A stretch of DNA of 64,000 nucleotides from Sphingopyxis sp. (GTDB lineage: Bacteria; Pseudomonadota; Alphaproteobacteria; Sphingomonadales; Sphingomonadaceae), in contig JAEMRT010000002.1 of assembly GCA_016463225.1 (NCBI GenBank), positions 94,656 through 158,655 on the forward strand, given 5' to 3'. How positions within the stretch are numbered: the stretch's first letter is position 1; each line of letters begins with the position of its first letter. A model generated the notes under the pieces. It was not told where the DNA came from. It searched no databases and saw only the letters and a list, made by a program, of their open reading frames with translations. Below are positions 30,601 through 39,627 of this stretch, piece after piece. The position numbers and the translations under genes were made by a program.

Positions 30601-31086
30601 ATGACCGGTAAATCGTGGAAAATTCTGGCGCTGCTAGTGGGCCTGACGCTGGGTGCTCAGCCCGCCGCGGCGCAGGGAACCGGCGCGTTGACCAGCAAGA
30701 TCGAACTGGAGAAGCTGGCCCCGGCGACAGCAGGCCAGGCGCCGGCCAAATCCTATATCTTGCCCGACGTCGTCGTCCCCGGCGACCGCATCCGGGTTAC
30801 GCTGACCTTTGCCAACAACGGCATCGCGCCTGCGGCGGGGCTGAATCTTACCAACCCGATCCCCGAGGGACTGGTGTTCGACGAAACGAACGATACCGCC
30901 GGATTTTCGGTGTCCACCGATGGCGGCAAGACATTCGGCGCCCTCGCGACGCTGAAGGTGCCAGTATCGGGCGCGGCGCCGCGCGCCGCCGTCGCGGCAG
31001 ACGTGACGCACGTCCGCTGGCTATGGCCCGACGCGGTAGCGCCCGGTCAAAGCCGCTCGGTCGCCTTCTTCGGCCGCGTCCGGTGA
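30601..31086 (+). CDS. secreted DUF11-like beta-rich protein
   Basis: A 161-residue protein with a clean signal peptide (SWKILALLVGLTLGAQPAAAQ, cut after AAA-Q near residue 25). The mature part follows the DUF11-type repeat pattern: VVPGDRIRVTLTFANNGIAPA, then LTNPIPEGLVF, and a final APGQSRSVAFFGRV. This is a single immunoglobulin-like beta domain found in cell-surface and exported proteins. A strong ribosome site (AAAGGAGA) precedes the ATG. Function is unknown; it probably acts in the periplasm or outer envelope. Confidence 0.7.
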   Translation: MTGKSWKILALLVGLTLGAQPAAAQGTGALTSKIELEKLAPATAGQAPAKSYILPDVVVPGDRIRVTLTFANNGIAPAAGLNLTNPIPEGLVFDETNDTAGFSVSTDGGKTFGALATLKVPVSGAAPRAAVAADVTHVRWLWPDAVAPGQSRSVAFFGRVR

Positions 31087-31105
31087 TCGGACGGCGGCAC
31101 AGCCG

Positions 31106-31711
31106 GTGACGATTTACTGCGACGAATCGGGCGGGCTCAATGCCGGCGCGATGGCCTTTTCGGCCGTGATGCTGACGCCGCAGGCCGCCGCCGACATCCA
31201 TGCCCGGTTTCGCAGCGTCACCGGGCTGCGCGGTGAGCTGAAAGGCAGCCGGATCAGCATCGTCGAGCGTGCCTATCTGCTCGAACTGTTCGATCGCGCG
31301 GGCGGACGCGCGTGGGTCGCAGTGGCCAAACGCGATATGATCGGGGGAAAGCCCGGCGGGACCGTCCCCAGCGACCTTTCGGTCTATGCCGCGCTGCTCA
31401 ACCTCGCGGTCGGGCGCTGGCTGCCCGAAACCGGCGGCGTCTGCACCGATGTCGTGATTGACGACGGTCGCTACGATCCGACGATACTGGGGAAGGTCCG
31501 CGAAGAGATTCAGGCTGGTCTCGGCGGGTGGGGCCGCGCTTCGCTGGCCGAAAGCCACCGCAGCGACGGGGTGCAGATCGCCGACGTGATCGCCAACAGC
31601 CTGTTCAACATCGCCGTCGGCTCACCGCGCGCGCACCGCATCCAACAGATCATCGCGCCGATGCTGGCATCGAACGCAATCCGCGTCGCCGAGTTGAAGG
31701 ATTTCGGCTGA
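31106..31711 (+). CDS. DUF3800 domain-containing protein
   Basis: A 201-residue protein with the DUF3800 signature: an N-terminal YCDESG (Asp/Glu pair), a middle acidic segment DVVIDDGRYD and a C-terminal SDGVQIADVIANSLF. DUF3800 proteins have an RNase H-like arrangement of acidic residues and often occur in mobile or defence-related settings, but no catalytic function is established for this one. GTG at 31106 is the start; it lies 19 bases after the secreted protein gene. No partner toxin, helicase or methylase is adjacent. Confidence 0.78.
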   Translation: MTIYCDESGGLNAGAMAFSAVMLTPQAAADIHARFRSVTGLRGELKGSRISIVERAYLLELFDRAGGRAWVAVAKRDMIGGKPGGTVPSDLSVYAALLNLAVGRWLPETGGVCTDVVIDDGRYDPTILGKVREEIQAGLGGWGRASLAESHRSDGVQIADVIANSLFNIAVGSPRAHRIQQIIAPMLASNAIRVAELKDFG

Positions 31712-31719
31712 CACAAAAA

Positions 31720-31741
31720 GGGCCGCAGTTTCCTGCGGCCC
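31720..31741. terminator. hairpin terminator between DUF3800 gene and rpoZ
   Basis: GGGCCGCAG-TTTC-CTGCGGCCC forms a perfect 9-bp stem with a four-base loop. On the minus strand it is followed by CTTTTTG, so it is a good intrinsic terminator for rpoZ. On the plus strand no T-run follows, but the stem may still act on the DUF3800 transcript. Confidence 0.8.
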
Positions 31742-31764
31742 CTTCAATGCGATTATCGCGGCGT

Positions 31765-32109
31765 CTATTCGAAGTCGCTGCCACCACCGGCAGGGCTGCG
31801 CGGCGGCGCGGCGGCAGTCAGGCGCAGGGCTTCGGCTGAGCGGCTGATCGAGCTGATTTCATCGGGCGTATCGTCATCGTCAACGACGACCTTCTGCAGC
31901 GTCGTGATCAGCGTTTCCTTCAGATCCTTCGGGCGCACCGTCTGTTCGGCGATTTCGCGCAGCGCCACGACGGGGTTCTTGTCGCGGTCGCGATCGACCG
32001 TCAGTTCCGAACCGCCCGAGATCTCGCGCGCGCGGTGCGCGGAGAGCAGGACGAGGTCGAAACGGTTGGGAATCTTGTCGACGCAATCCTCGACGGTAAC
32101 GCGGGCCAT
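31765..32109 (-). CDS. rpoZ: DNA-directed RNA polymerase omega subunit
   Basis: A 114-residue protein beginning [20 protein letters not shown], the diagnostic omega N-terminus, followed by RAREISGG and [11 protein letters not shown]. It stabilises the beta' subunit and forms a ppGpp site. The last 30 residues are an Ala/Pro/Arg-rich tail with no conserved function. A terminator hairpin follows it at 31720-31741. Confidence 0.96.
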   Translation of the reverse strand: MARVTVEDCVDKIPNRFDLVLLSAHRAREISGGSELTVDRDRDKNPVVALREIAEQTVRPKDLKETLITTLQKVVVDDDDTPDEISSISRSAEALRLTAAAPPRSPAGGGSDFE

Positions 32110-32191
32110 GTTGTTTCCTTAGAATATAGGAGAGACCAGCCTTTTTGGGGGCGTGGCAGCAAGCGCTGCGCGCTAGCAGCAAGGCCCGTCC

Positions 32192-33445
32192 GTGTCAATC
32201 GAAGCGCTGCCCTTGCGGCGCTTGCGGCGCCCCGCCTATGAGCGGACGATGACCGACGCGCCCTGCCCCGCCAGCGATCCTGACATGCTGACCGCTGACG
32301 TCGCCGGCCACCGGCTGGAGGTCATTGTCGACGGCGACCAGCGGCTCGACCGCATCCTCGCGCTGCTGAGCGGGGCGATCCGCAGCATCGACATCATCAT
32401 GTATATCTTCGAGCATGACAGCGCCGGAACCCGCGTGCTCGATGCGATGACCGCGGCGGCTCAGCGCGGGGTACGGGTCCGCGCGGTGATCGACAGTTTC
32501 GGCTCTTCCGACATTTCGGACAGCATCTTTGCGCCGCTGCGCGAAGCGGGCGGCAGCGTAACCTTTTTCTCGCGGCACTGGCGGTCGAGCTATCTGATCC
32601 GCAACCACCAGAAATTGCTGCTGATCGACGAGACGGTAGCAGTGACCGGCGGCTTCAACATCGCCGCTCCCTATCTCGGCACACAGCCGGACAATTGCTG
32701 GTTCGACCTTGGTATCGTGGTGCGCGGGCCGTCGGTGGCGCGCATGGTCGCCTGGTTCGAGGAAATCCACGATTACACGGTGAACAACGACGGCAAGCTG
32801 CTGATGCTCCGCCGCCTGATCCGCGAATGGCCGATCGAGGCGGGATCGGTGACCTGGCTGGTCGGCGGGCCGACCCAGCGGCTCTCGCCGTGGGCGCGCG
32901 CGGTGCGCACAGATCTGACGGGTGCGCGCCAGCTTGACATGGCGATGGCCTATTTCTCGCCCGGTCAGGGCATGTTGCGGCGGCTCGGCCGCGTCGCGCG
33001 GCATGGCCGGGCGCGGTTCATCATGGCGGCGAAGTCGGACAATGCGGCGACGATTGGCGCCTCGCGCCTGCTCTATGGCTATCTGCTGCGCAAAGGTGCG
33101 CAGATCTGGGAATATCAGCCGTGCAAGCTGCACATGAAGCTGATCGTCATAGACGACGTCGTCTATGTCGGCACCGCCAATTTCGACATGCGCAGCCTGT
33201 TCGTGAATGTCGAGGTGATGCTGCGCGTCGCCGACGCCGGTTTCGCGCAGCAGATGCGCTGCTTCATCGCGGCGCAGCAGGGAGATTGCGACGACATCAC
33301 CCCCGCCGAGCACAAGGCGCGCGCCGGGTGGCTGACCCGGCTGCGCTGGACGCTGGCGTGGTTTGTCGTCGGCGTTGCCGACTATACGGTGTCGCGGCGA
33401 CTCAATTTCGGTCTGGGTGAGACCGATCCCGATCTGGAAGTTTAG
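32192..33445 (+). CDS. phospholipase D-like / cardiolipin synthase family protein
   Basis: 417 residues from GTG 32192, or 398 from ATG 32249; the conserved part starts after both. Two HKD-type motifs are present: RNHQKLLLIDETVAVTGG and LHMKLIVIDDVVYVGTANFD. This pair is the active site of cardiolipin synthases and phospholipase D. No N-terminal membrane helices are visible, so it is probably the soluble ClsB-like type. Its stop overlaps the stop of the convergent PmtA-like gene. Downstream context with a phospholipid methyltransferase supports a lipid role. Confidence 0.85.
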   Translation: MSIEALPLRRLRRPAYERTMTDAPCPASDPDMLTADVAGHRLEVIVDGDQRLDRILALLSGAIRSIDIIMYIFEHDSAGTRVLDAMTAAAQRGVRVRAVIDSFGSSDISDSIFAPLREAGGSVTFFSRHWRSSYLIRNHQKLLLIDETVAVTGGFNIAAPYLGTQPDNCWFDLGIVVRGPSVARMVAWFEEIHDYTVNNDGKLLMLRRLIREWPIEAGSVTWLVGGPTQRLSPWARAVRTDLTGARQLDMAMAYFSPGQGMLRRLGRVARHGRARFIMAAKSDNAATIGASRLLYGYLLRKGAQIWEYQPCKLHMKLIVIDDVVYVGTANFDMRSLFVNVEVMLRVADAGFAQQMRCFIAAQQGDCDDITPAEHKARAGWLTRLRWTLAWFVVGVADYTVSRRLNFGLGETDPDLEV

Positions 33446-34080
33446 TCTTTCCAGCCCCAGAACAGGAAGCAGGGCGGCACGTTTACCCACTCGAACGCAT
33501 TGTCGATGCGGGCGAAGTGCGGCGCGAGGAAATCGCGTGCGCGGGCACGGAACTGATAAACCAGAAAGGCGCCGCCGGGGCGCAGCACACGATGCGTTGC
33601 CGCAGCGATCGCCGGGCCGACACCTGCGGGCAGCGTCGAGAATGGCAACCCCGAAAGCACATAATCGGCCTTGTCAAAACCGTGCGCGGCGATGATCGCC
33701 TCGACGTCGGAGGCCGATCCGTGCACCGCGATAAAGCGGCTGTCGCGGATATCTTCCTGAAGATAATCGATGAAATCCTCGTTGGTGTCGATCGCGATCA
33801 GCGTTGCGTCACCCGCCATGCGCTCGAGCACCGGACGGCAAAACGTGCCGACCCCCGGGCCATATTCGACGAACAACCTGGTGTTTTTCCAGTCGACCGG
33901 CCGCAGCATGTGGCGGATCAGCGTCGGCGACGACGGCACGATCGACCCCACCATGACCGGATGCTTGATGAAGCCGCGAACAAACATGCCCCACGGTCCG
34001 AAAAAGCGTTTGAGCCCCACGCGCAGCCGACGAGCCAGCGGGGTTTTCTTTTCTTGGGCCTGCGCCCGCGGATTGGTCAT
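33442..34080 (-). CDS. class I SAM-dependent methyltransferase, PmtA-like phospholipid N-methyltransferase
   Basis: A 212-residue protein. An amphipathic basic N-terminus (PLARRLRVGLKRFF) is followed by HPVMVGSIVPSSPTLIRHML, typical of PmtA and rRNA-dimethylase-like phospholipid methyltransferases. The SAM loop is LFVEYGPGVGTF, with a later YVLSGLPFSTLP. It probably methylates phosphatidylethanolamine. The ATG at 34080 is chosen; the open frame continues to 34359 without conserved sequence. Its stop overlaps the stop of the phospholipase D-like gene. Confidence 0.8.
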   Translation of the reverse strand: MTNPRAQAQEKKTPLARRLRVGLKRFFGPWGMFVRGFIKHPVMVGSIVPSSPTLIRHMLRPVDWKNTRLFVEYGPGVGTFCRPVLERMAGDATLIAIDTNEDFIDYLQEDIRDSRFIAVHGSASDVEAIIAAHGFDKADYVLSGLPFSTLPAGVGPAIAAATHRVLRPGGAFLVYQFRARARDFLAPHFARIDNAFEWVNVPPCFLFWGWKD

Positions 34081-34231
34081 GATGGCTTTCGCGTTGTTGC
34101 GGTTACCGAGGGCGTGGCAAAAACCGCGCGAAGGCGCAAGGAAAGAGTCTGTCTTGACTCTGGACAGCCAAGCGCTCGCGTGTAGGGAAAGGCGCGATTG
34201 CGGACGTTGAACGACAAAGGGGATTTCCGGC

Positions 34232-35572
34232 ATGGCGACACTATCGCGCTCGATCCCCGCCGATCGCATGACCGTTCTGTTCGCCGTGATGCTGGTCGCC
34301 GCCGCGGGCAATACCGCAATGCAGTCGATCCTGCCCGCAATCGGTGCCAAGCTCGACATCCCCGATGTGTGGGTCAGCCTGGCATTCAGCTGGTCGGCAT
34401 TGCTGTGGGTGATGACGGCACCTTATTGGGCGCGGCAGTCCGATAAGCGCGGGCGCAAAGCTTTGATGGCGCTTGGCGTGATCGGCTTCATGCTGTCGAT
34501 GGCATTTTGCGGGTTGGCGCTGTGGGCTGGGCTGGCGGGCTATCTGGCCGCGGGAACGACATTCGTGATCTTCGCGCTATTCCGCAGCTTGTACGGCGGG
34601 TTCGGATCAGCGGCGCCGCCGGCGGTCCAGGCCTATGTCGCATCGCGGACTGACCCTGAGGAACGCACCCAAGCGCTATCGCTCGTCTCGTCGTCGTTTG
34701 GGCTGGGAACGGTAATCGGTCCTGCGATCGCGCCGTTGTTCATCCTGCCCTTTGTCGGCCTGTCCGGGCCATTGCTGGTTTTCGCGCTGATCGGCCTAAT
34801 CGTCCTGATCATGCTGCGCTGGCGGCTGCCCGACGATGTCCCGCGCTTCGCCGCCCGCGGTGCAATTGCGGCCTATCCGACCGCCGCGGGATCGACGGCG
34901 TCGGCAAGCGAGGAAAGCGACGAAAGCGACGAAAGCGACGAAAGCGACGAGGACTTTGAGGATCGCGACGCTCCCGCGGCAAGCCCGCTGCGCTGGACCG
35001 ACAAACGCGTACGGCCATGGATGCTCGCCGGACTCTACGGCGGTCAGGCGCAAGCGATGATGCTGGGCGTCATCGGCTTCCTGATCCTTGATCGGCTCGA
35101 GCTTCGCCCCCGCCCCGACGAAGGCGCCGCGATGACCGGCATCGTGCTGATGGCCGGCGCCTTCGCAACCTTGTTGTCGCAATGGGGGCTGATCCCGCTG
35201 CTCAAGCTGTCGGCGCGCACCGCAGTGCTGATCGGCGCAGCGCTCGGCGCCAGCGGGCTGATCATCACCGGGGTCGCGCAGGATCTGCACGGCATCGTGA
35301 TCGGCTTCGCCCTCGCCTCGCTTGGCTTCGGCCTGTTCCGCCCCGGTTTCACCGCGGGCGCCTCGCTATCGGTGCCGCGCCGCGATCAGGGCAGCGTCGC
35401 GGGGATGACTGCGTCGATCAACGGGTCGGCCTATATCGTGTCCCCGGCGATCGGTGTGCTGCTCTACAACTGGCACCCGATGGTCGCGTATGGCCTGATG
35501 GCGGGTTTCTGCGGCTGGCTGGTGCTATGGGGCTGGTCGGCGCTGCGGCTCGACCAGCCCGCGACCAGCTAG
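34232..35572 (+). CDS. MFS transporter with an acidic ESD-repeat loop
   Basis: A 446-residue major facilitator with 12 predicted helices. The loop between helices 2 and 3 has ARQSDKRGRKALM, the MFS signature. The central cytoplasmic loop (about residues 215-250) carries four tandem ESD repeats followed by EDFEDRD. The substrate is unknown; sugar or drug efflux are possible. It is divergent from the PmtA-like gene across 151 bases. Its TAG stop shares the palindrome CTAG with the stop of the convergent Cdc48-like gene. Confidence 0.85.
   Translation: MATLSRSIPADRMTVLFAVMLVAAAGNTAMQSILPAIGAKLDIPDVWVSLAFSWSALLWVMTAPYWARQSDKRGRKALMALGVIGFMLSMAFCGLALWAGLAGYLAAGTTFVIFALFRSLYGGFGSAAPPAVQAYVASRTDPEERTQALSLVSSSFGLGTVIGPAIAPLFILPFVGLSGPLLVFALIGLIVLIMLRWRLPDDVPRFAARGAIAAYPTAAGSTASASEESDESDESDESDEDFEDRDAPAASPLRWTDKRVRPWMLAGLYGGQAQAMMLGVIGFLILDRLELRPRPDEGAAMTGIVLMAGAFATLLSQWGLIPLLKLSARTAVLIGAALGASGLIITGVAQDLHGIVIGFALASLGFGLFRPGFTAGASLSVPRRDQGSVAGMTASINGSAYIVSPAIGVLLYNWHPMVAYGLMAGFCGWLVLWGWSALRLDQPATS
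34913..34948 (+). repeat. tandem 9-bp repeat, four copies, within the MFS gene
   Basis: Four consecutive copies of GAAAGCGAC encode Glu-Ser-Asp repeats in the central loop of the transporter. Because the unit is three codons long, copy number change would keep the frame. Confidence 0.95.
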
Positions 35573-37896
35573 TCCTTCACCTCATCATCGCTATGTTTGC
35601 GATCGCGAAAGGGCTTGAGCATCCCCGGCGCGAAAAAACCGATCGGGTCGACGCTCATCGCGTTCTGCTTGATCTCGCCCTGGATTTTTTCATAGTCCTT
35701 TTCCATCGCTTCGGTCACCGACGCGCGGGTGTCCTTCAGCGCCGCCTCGAAATCGGCCATGGTCACCAAATCGCTGTTGATCGACCGTTTGAGCGCCGCA
35801 AGGCCAGCACGCCGTGTCAGATCCTCCAGATCGGCGCCGGTAAAGCGTTCCGACCGCTCGGCAAGCACCGCCAGATCGACATCGTCGGCCAGCGGCATCT
35901 TGCCCGTCTGGATTTCGAGGATGCGGCGGCGCCCTTCCTTGTCGGGAACCGCGACATAGATCAGCTCATCGAGCCGGCCCGGACGCAGCAACGCCGGGTC
36001 GATCAGGTTCGGGCGATTGGTCGCGCCGATCACCACCACCGACTGCATCTCCTCTATTCCGTCCATCTCGGCGAGGATCGTGTTGACGACGCGCTCGGTC
36101 ACCTGCGGCTCGCCCGACGTGCCGCTGCCGCGCGCTGGCACCAGACTGTCAAGTTCGTCGATAAAGATGAGGGTTGGCGCGACCGCGCGCGCGCGCGCAA
36201 ACAGCCGCGCAATCTGCTGCTCGCTCTCGCCATACCATTTCGACAGCAAATCCGATGATTTGATCGAAATGAAATTGGCATCGGATTCGCGCGCCGCCGC
36301 TTTCGCGAGCAAGGTCTTGCCGGTGCCGGGCGGGCCATAGAGCAGAAAACCCTTGGCGGCCCGGATGCCCAGCCGCCGGAACGCCTCGGGATGCTTCAAT
36401 GGCAGCTCGATGCCTTCGATCAACTTCTCGCGCGCCGCGTCGAGCCCGCCGATGTCGCTCCACCGCGTCGTCGGCGCCTGCACCATCACTTCGCGCATCG
36501 CCGACGGCTGCACGCGCTTCAACGCATTGCTGAAATCATCGCGCGTGACGCGGAGCTCCTCCAGCACCTCGGCCGGGATCGTGCCCTCGGCCAGATCGAG
36601 CTTGGGCATGATCCGCCGCACCGCCTCGATCGCGGCCTCGCGCGTCAGCGCCGCCATGTCGGCGCCGACAAAACCAAAGGTGGTGCGCGCCAGCTCGGCC
36701 AGATCAACGTCTTCGGCCAGCGGCATGCCGCGGGTGTGGATGCCCAATATCTCGCGACGTCCGCCTTCGTCAGGAACACCGATGATGATTTCGCGGTCGA
36801 AACGGCCGGGACGGCGCAGGGCTTCGTCGATGGCGTCGGGGCGGTTGGTCGCAGCGATAATCACCAGATTGGTGCGCGGCTCAAGTCCGTCCATCAGCGT
36901 CAGCAGCTGCGCGACGAGCCGTTTTTCGGCCTCGCCCGTCACCTGCCCGCGTTTGGGCGCAATCGAATCGATCTCGTCGATGAACAGGATCGATGGCGCC
37001 GCCTTGGCAGCCTGCTCGAAAATGTCGCGCAGCCGCTTTTCGGATTCGCCGTAGGCCGACCCCATGATCTCGGGGCCGTTGATCAGAAAAAATTGTGCTT
37101 CGCTCTCGTTCGCGACCGCGCGCGCCAGCCGGGTCTTTCCGGTTCCCGGCGGCCCGTGGAGCAGCACCCCGCGCGGCGGATCGACGCCCAGGCGACGGAA
37201 CAGTTCGGGGTAGCGCAGTGGCAACTCGACCATTTCGCGCAGCTGATCGATCGTCTCACCCAGCCCGCCGAGATCGTCATAGGTGACGTCGGTACGGCGC
37301 GCATCCTGCGGTTCCTGATATTCGGGCAGCAATTCTACTTCGGTATTCTCATCGATGAAGACGACGCCCTTTGGCGCCGCGGAAACGACGAGCAGGCGCA
37401 CCTCGGCCAGTGCATAAGCGGGCGCATTGAGCATCTGGCGCAGTTGCGGGGGCATATCTCCCGACGGCAGCCGCTGCTGCCCCGCGGTCGCGACGGTATC
37501 ACCGGCAACCAGCGGCCGCCCGAAAAAGCTGCGCTTCAGCGCGTTCGCCGATCCCTGCAGCCGCAGATTCTCCTGCGCCGGGGCGAACACAACGCGCGCC
37601 GCCGGACGCGTCTCCACGCGGCTCAGCATCACCATATCGCCGGCGCCGGCGCCCGCATTTGCGCGCTGCAGGCCGTCGAGGCGAATGACCTCCAGCCCTT
37701 CATCCTCGGCATAGGGAAGCACCACGCGCGACGCGGTCTGTCGCTTGCCGCTGATCTGGATGATATCGCCTTCGGTGACCCCGAGTTCGGCCATGGCGGA
37801 ACGCGAAATGCGCGCGATGCCGCCGCCGCTTTCCTCGGCGCGCGAATTCGCGACCTGCAGTTTCACCTGTTTTTCTTTTACCGCCGCGTCGGCCAA
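35569..37896 (-). CDS. Cdc48/VCP-like AAA+ ATPase
   Basis: A 775-residue protein with the full Cdc48 layout. An N-terminal double-psi barrel-like domain spans about 1-180 ([20 protein letters not shown]). D1 has [30 protein letters not shown] and [19 protein letters not shown]2 has [31 protein letters not shown] and [18 protein letters not shown]. The pore residues in D2 ([11 protein letters not shown]) match the family. It should unfold or extract proteins as a hexamer. Such archaeal-type Cdc48 proteins occur in a limited set of bacteria, sphingomonads among them by my recollection. Physiological substrates are unknown. It is convergent with the MFS gene. Confidence 0.93.
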   Translation of the reverse strand: MADAAVKEKQVKLQVANSRAEESGGGIARISRSAMAELGVTEGDIIQISGKRQTASRVVLPYAEDEGLEVIRLDGLQRANAGAGAGDMVMLSRVETRPAARVVFAPAQENLRLQGSANALKRSFFGRPLVAGDTVATAGQQRLPSGDMPPQLRQMLNAPAYALAEVRLLVVSAAPKGVVFIDENTEVELLPEYQEPQDARRTDVTYDDLGGLGETIDQLREMVELPLRYPELFRRLGVDPPRGVLLHGPPGTGKTRLARAVANESEAQFFLINGPEIMGSAYGESEKRLRDIFEQAAKAAPSILFIDEIDSIAPKRGQVTGEAEKRLVAQLLTLMDGLEPRTNLVIIAATNRPDAIDEALRRPGRFDREIIIGVPDEGGRREILGIHTRGMPLAEDVDLAELARTTFGFVGADMAALTREAAIEAVRRIMPKLDLAEGTIPAEVLEELRVTRDDFSNALKRVQPSAMREVMVQAPTTRWSDIGGLDAAREKLIEGIELPLKHPEAFRRLGIRAAKGFLLYGPPGTGKTLLAKAAARESDANFISIKSSDLLSKWYGESEQQIARLFARARAVAPTLIFIDELDSLVPARGSGTSGEPQVTERVVNTILAEMDGIEEMQSVVVIGATNRPNLIDPALLRPGRLDELIYVAVPDKEGRRRILEIQTGKMPLADDVDLAVLAERSERFTGADLEDLTRRAGLAALKRSINSDLVTMADFEAALKDTRASVTEAMEKDYEKIQGEIKQNAMSVDPIGFFAPGMLKPFRDRKHSDDEVKD

Positions 37897-38028
37897 GGCG
37901 CATCTCCCTCAAAAGGTCAGAATGCCGAAGATAGGGAGGTCGTTCCCGATTTGCGACCCCTCGCCTTCCGCCGGCCCTGCGCCATCCTATGCCGCACTGC
38001 ACAAAATTGTGGCAAGTCGCGCGGCGGC

Positions 38029-38928
38029 ATGTCATCATCGACGCCGAATATGCCCCGCCTTCCTCCCCTCAGCAGCATGGAGGCCTTTCTCGAGGTCGCC
38101 CGCCATGGCACGGTCAAGGCCGCCGCGATCGAGCTCGGCCTGTCGATGCCCGCGCTGTCGCGCCGCATCCAGACGCTCGAACACGCCGTTGGCCGCCCGC
38201 TGTTCAACCGCCACCATCATGGACTCAGCCTGACCGAGGCCGGGCGCACACTGCAAGGCCAACTGGCGCCGATCCTCGACGAGCTGCGCACGGTGATCGG
38301 GCAGGTCGGCAGCCCCGACGCATCGCTGCGCCTTCACCTCAACGTGCTGCCGCTCTTTGCCCAGCAGCGGCTGTTCCCGCGCCTTCCCGAACTGCGCCGC
38401 GAACATCCTGAACTGCATATCGACATCGACACCATGTCGCATGCCGAAGCGCGGCTGGGCGACGGGATCGATGCCGCGATTGCGCTCGCGCGTTCAATCG
38501 ATCCTGCGCTTTATGCGGCCCGGCTCGATCAGGACAAGGTGTTTCCGATCGCCGCGCGCAACCTGACCGATGCCGACCGCCCGATTGCGGTGCCAGAGCA
38601 ATTGCAGCGCATGACGGTACTCCTCCACCGCGAGATGCCCGAAACCTTTGCCGAGTGGAAAAAGGCGATCGGCATGCCCTATCTCGAACCGGCGGGGATC
38701 GATTATTTCGATTCGGGACCGCTGATGCTTGAGGCCGCGGCGCAAGGCATCGGCGTCGCCTTCATGCACGGCCATCATCTCGACGATGCGAACGACGCCC
38801 GGCTCGTCCGCCTGTTCGATTTCGACGTCGACAGCCCGTACAGCTACTGGTTCGTCTGCCGCCCGCGCGCACTGCGTCAGCCCGCGGTCAAGCTGTTCCA
38901 CGATTGGCTGCTGGCGGCGAAGATATAG
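38029..38928 (+). CDS. LysR-family transcriptional regulator
   Basis: About 299 residues from ATG 38029 (ATG 38050 gives 292). The winged HTH is at the N-terminus: LPPLSSMEAFLEVARHGTVKAAAIELGLSMPALSRRIQTLE. A type 2 periplasmic-binding-like effector domain of the GcvA/AmpR group follows. It is divergent from the Cdc48-like gene (132 bases), so it may control that promoter, but nothing proves it. Its last 19 codons are mirrored by a degraded copy at 39471-39527. Confidence 0.87.
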   Translation: MSSSTPNMPRLPPLSSMEAFLEVARHGTVKAAAIELGLSMPALSRRIQTLEHAVGRPLFNRHHHGLSLTEAGRTLQGQLAPILDELRTVIGQVGSPDASLRLHLNVLPLFAQQRLFPRLPELRREHPELHIDIDTMSHAEARLGDGIDAAIALARSIDPALYAARLDQDKVFPIAARNLTDADRPIAVPEQLQRMTVLLHREMPETFAEWKKAIGMPYLEPAGIDYFDSGPLMLEAAAQGIGVAFMHGHHLDDANDARLVRLFDFDVDSPYSYWFVCRPRALRQPAVKLFHDWLLAAKI

Positions 38929-38963
38929 AGGGTTGGCGTTGCGCACAGAGGCGCGCAGTGGGT

Positions 38964-39206
38964 CTAGTCCGGCGTATTTACAGCCTCGGTGCGGTCGCGC
39001 TGCAGTTGGTCCTCGCGCGTGCGCCGGCGATGATATTTCCGGGCCGGGCGATTGTGCCGGATATAAGCAATACCGGCGGCCGCTGCCGTCAGCATCAGGG
39101 CGATGAGGCCATAAGCGACCCATAATCTTATCTCAATGATCTTGACTCCGTCGGGATGAACTTCTCCCTCGCTTGTTGTACGGCGCCCGCCCACGAAGGT
39201 TCCCAA
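38964..39206 (-). CDS. possible small single-pass membrane protein
   Basis: The frame ends with a plausible membrane protein: KIIEIRLWVAYGLIALML continuing into AAAAGIAYI, then a highly basic tail HNRPARKYHRRRTRE and a polar end. A hydrophobic helix followed by positive charges fits a single-pass protein with its C-terminus in the cytoplasm. The start is not clear: only TTG at 39206 and GTG at 39194 are available. Codon choice is consistent with coding but the evidence is limited. Confidence 0.35.
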   Translation of the reverse strand: MGTFVGGRRTTSEGEVHPDGVKIIEIRLWVAYGLIALMLTAAAAGIAYIRHNRPARKYHRRRTREDQLQRDRTEAVNTPD

Positions 39207-39331
39207 AACCGTCTATCGCGCAACGTCTGAAGCGGCGCTTTCTGCGGCGGAGACCCGTCACGAGCTTCGGTTTCGGCGTTTGCCGCATCGCCGAAAACGT
39301 GGTGCGTCAAGGTCAGACATACCGGAAGAGG

Positions 39332-39402
39332 CGCTACCGCGGAGGATCGAGCGCCCGATCTCGTCAGGACAACGACGCGCTCTACCGCCGGGCGACAGCA
39401 GC
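39332..39402 (-). pseudogene. degenerate tRNA-Thr copy
   Basis: Read on the minus strand, this segment aligns along its whole length with the intact tRNA-Thr at 40453-40524. The 5' acceptor strand (GCTGCTG), the D-arm remnant and the GAGAT and GGATC parts of the T-arm are recognisable. The anticodon loop has lost one base (TTGTCC instead of TTGGTAA), several stem pairs are broken and the 3' acceptor strand no longer pairs. Similarity continues beyond the 5' end through the -10 region (CCTATG at 39445-39450) and stops at the tRNA 3' end. Confidence 0.85.
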
Positions 39403-39470
39403 CACCGAAGCGCCTGCAAACCTCTGTTCGCTGCACAGGCGCAGCCTATGGCGGCGTATCTGTCGACGGC

Positions 39471-39530
39471 GCGCTTCGCCAACTCATGGTGAAGCCGTTC
39501 CATGACTCGCTGCTGGCGGCAATGATTTCG
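39471..39530 (+). pseudogene. LysR-family C-terminal remnant
   Basis: In frame, these bases encode ALRQLMVKPFHDSLLAAMI. This aligns with the last 19 residues of the intact LysR protein ending at 38928 (ALRQPAVKLFHDWLLAAKI), with 14 identities. The stop codon is lost and no upstream LysR sequence is present. It directly follows the tRNA-Thr relic. Confidence 0.75.
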
Positions 39531-39627
39531 CTGTTTTGCAACCGGATATCCGAAGCGACGTGTCGGTTAGCGTTTGCAGTCGGCAATCAGCATGAGCTAT
39601 GCCGCCTCCAGCTTTTGTGAGGACAAC

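Larger units (their letters stand above)
38929..39627. other. gene-poor patchwork region
   Basis: About 700 bases without a secure gene. It holds a possible small minus-strand membrane protein (38964-39206), a sequence of no recognised content (about 39207-39328), a degenerate tRNA-Thr copy with its -10 region (39332-39460) and a decayed LysR 3' end (39471-39530). The methyltransferase gene at 39628 follows. Confidence 0.7.

Noticed and set aside
36391..38049. A very long plus-strand open frame upstream of and in frame with the LysR gene
   Set aside because: It lies antisense to the well-conserved Cdc48-like gene and has no recognisable protein features. It results from high GC content; only the part from about 38029 is real.
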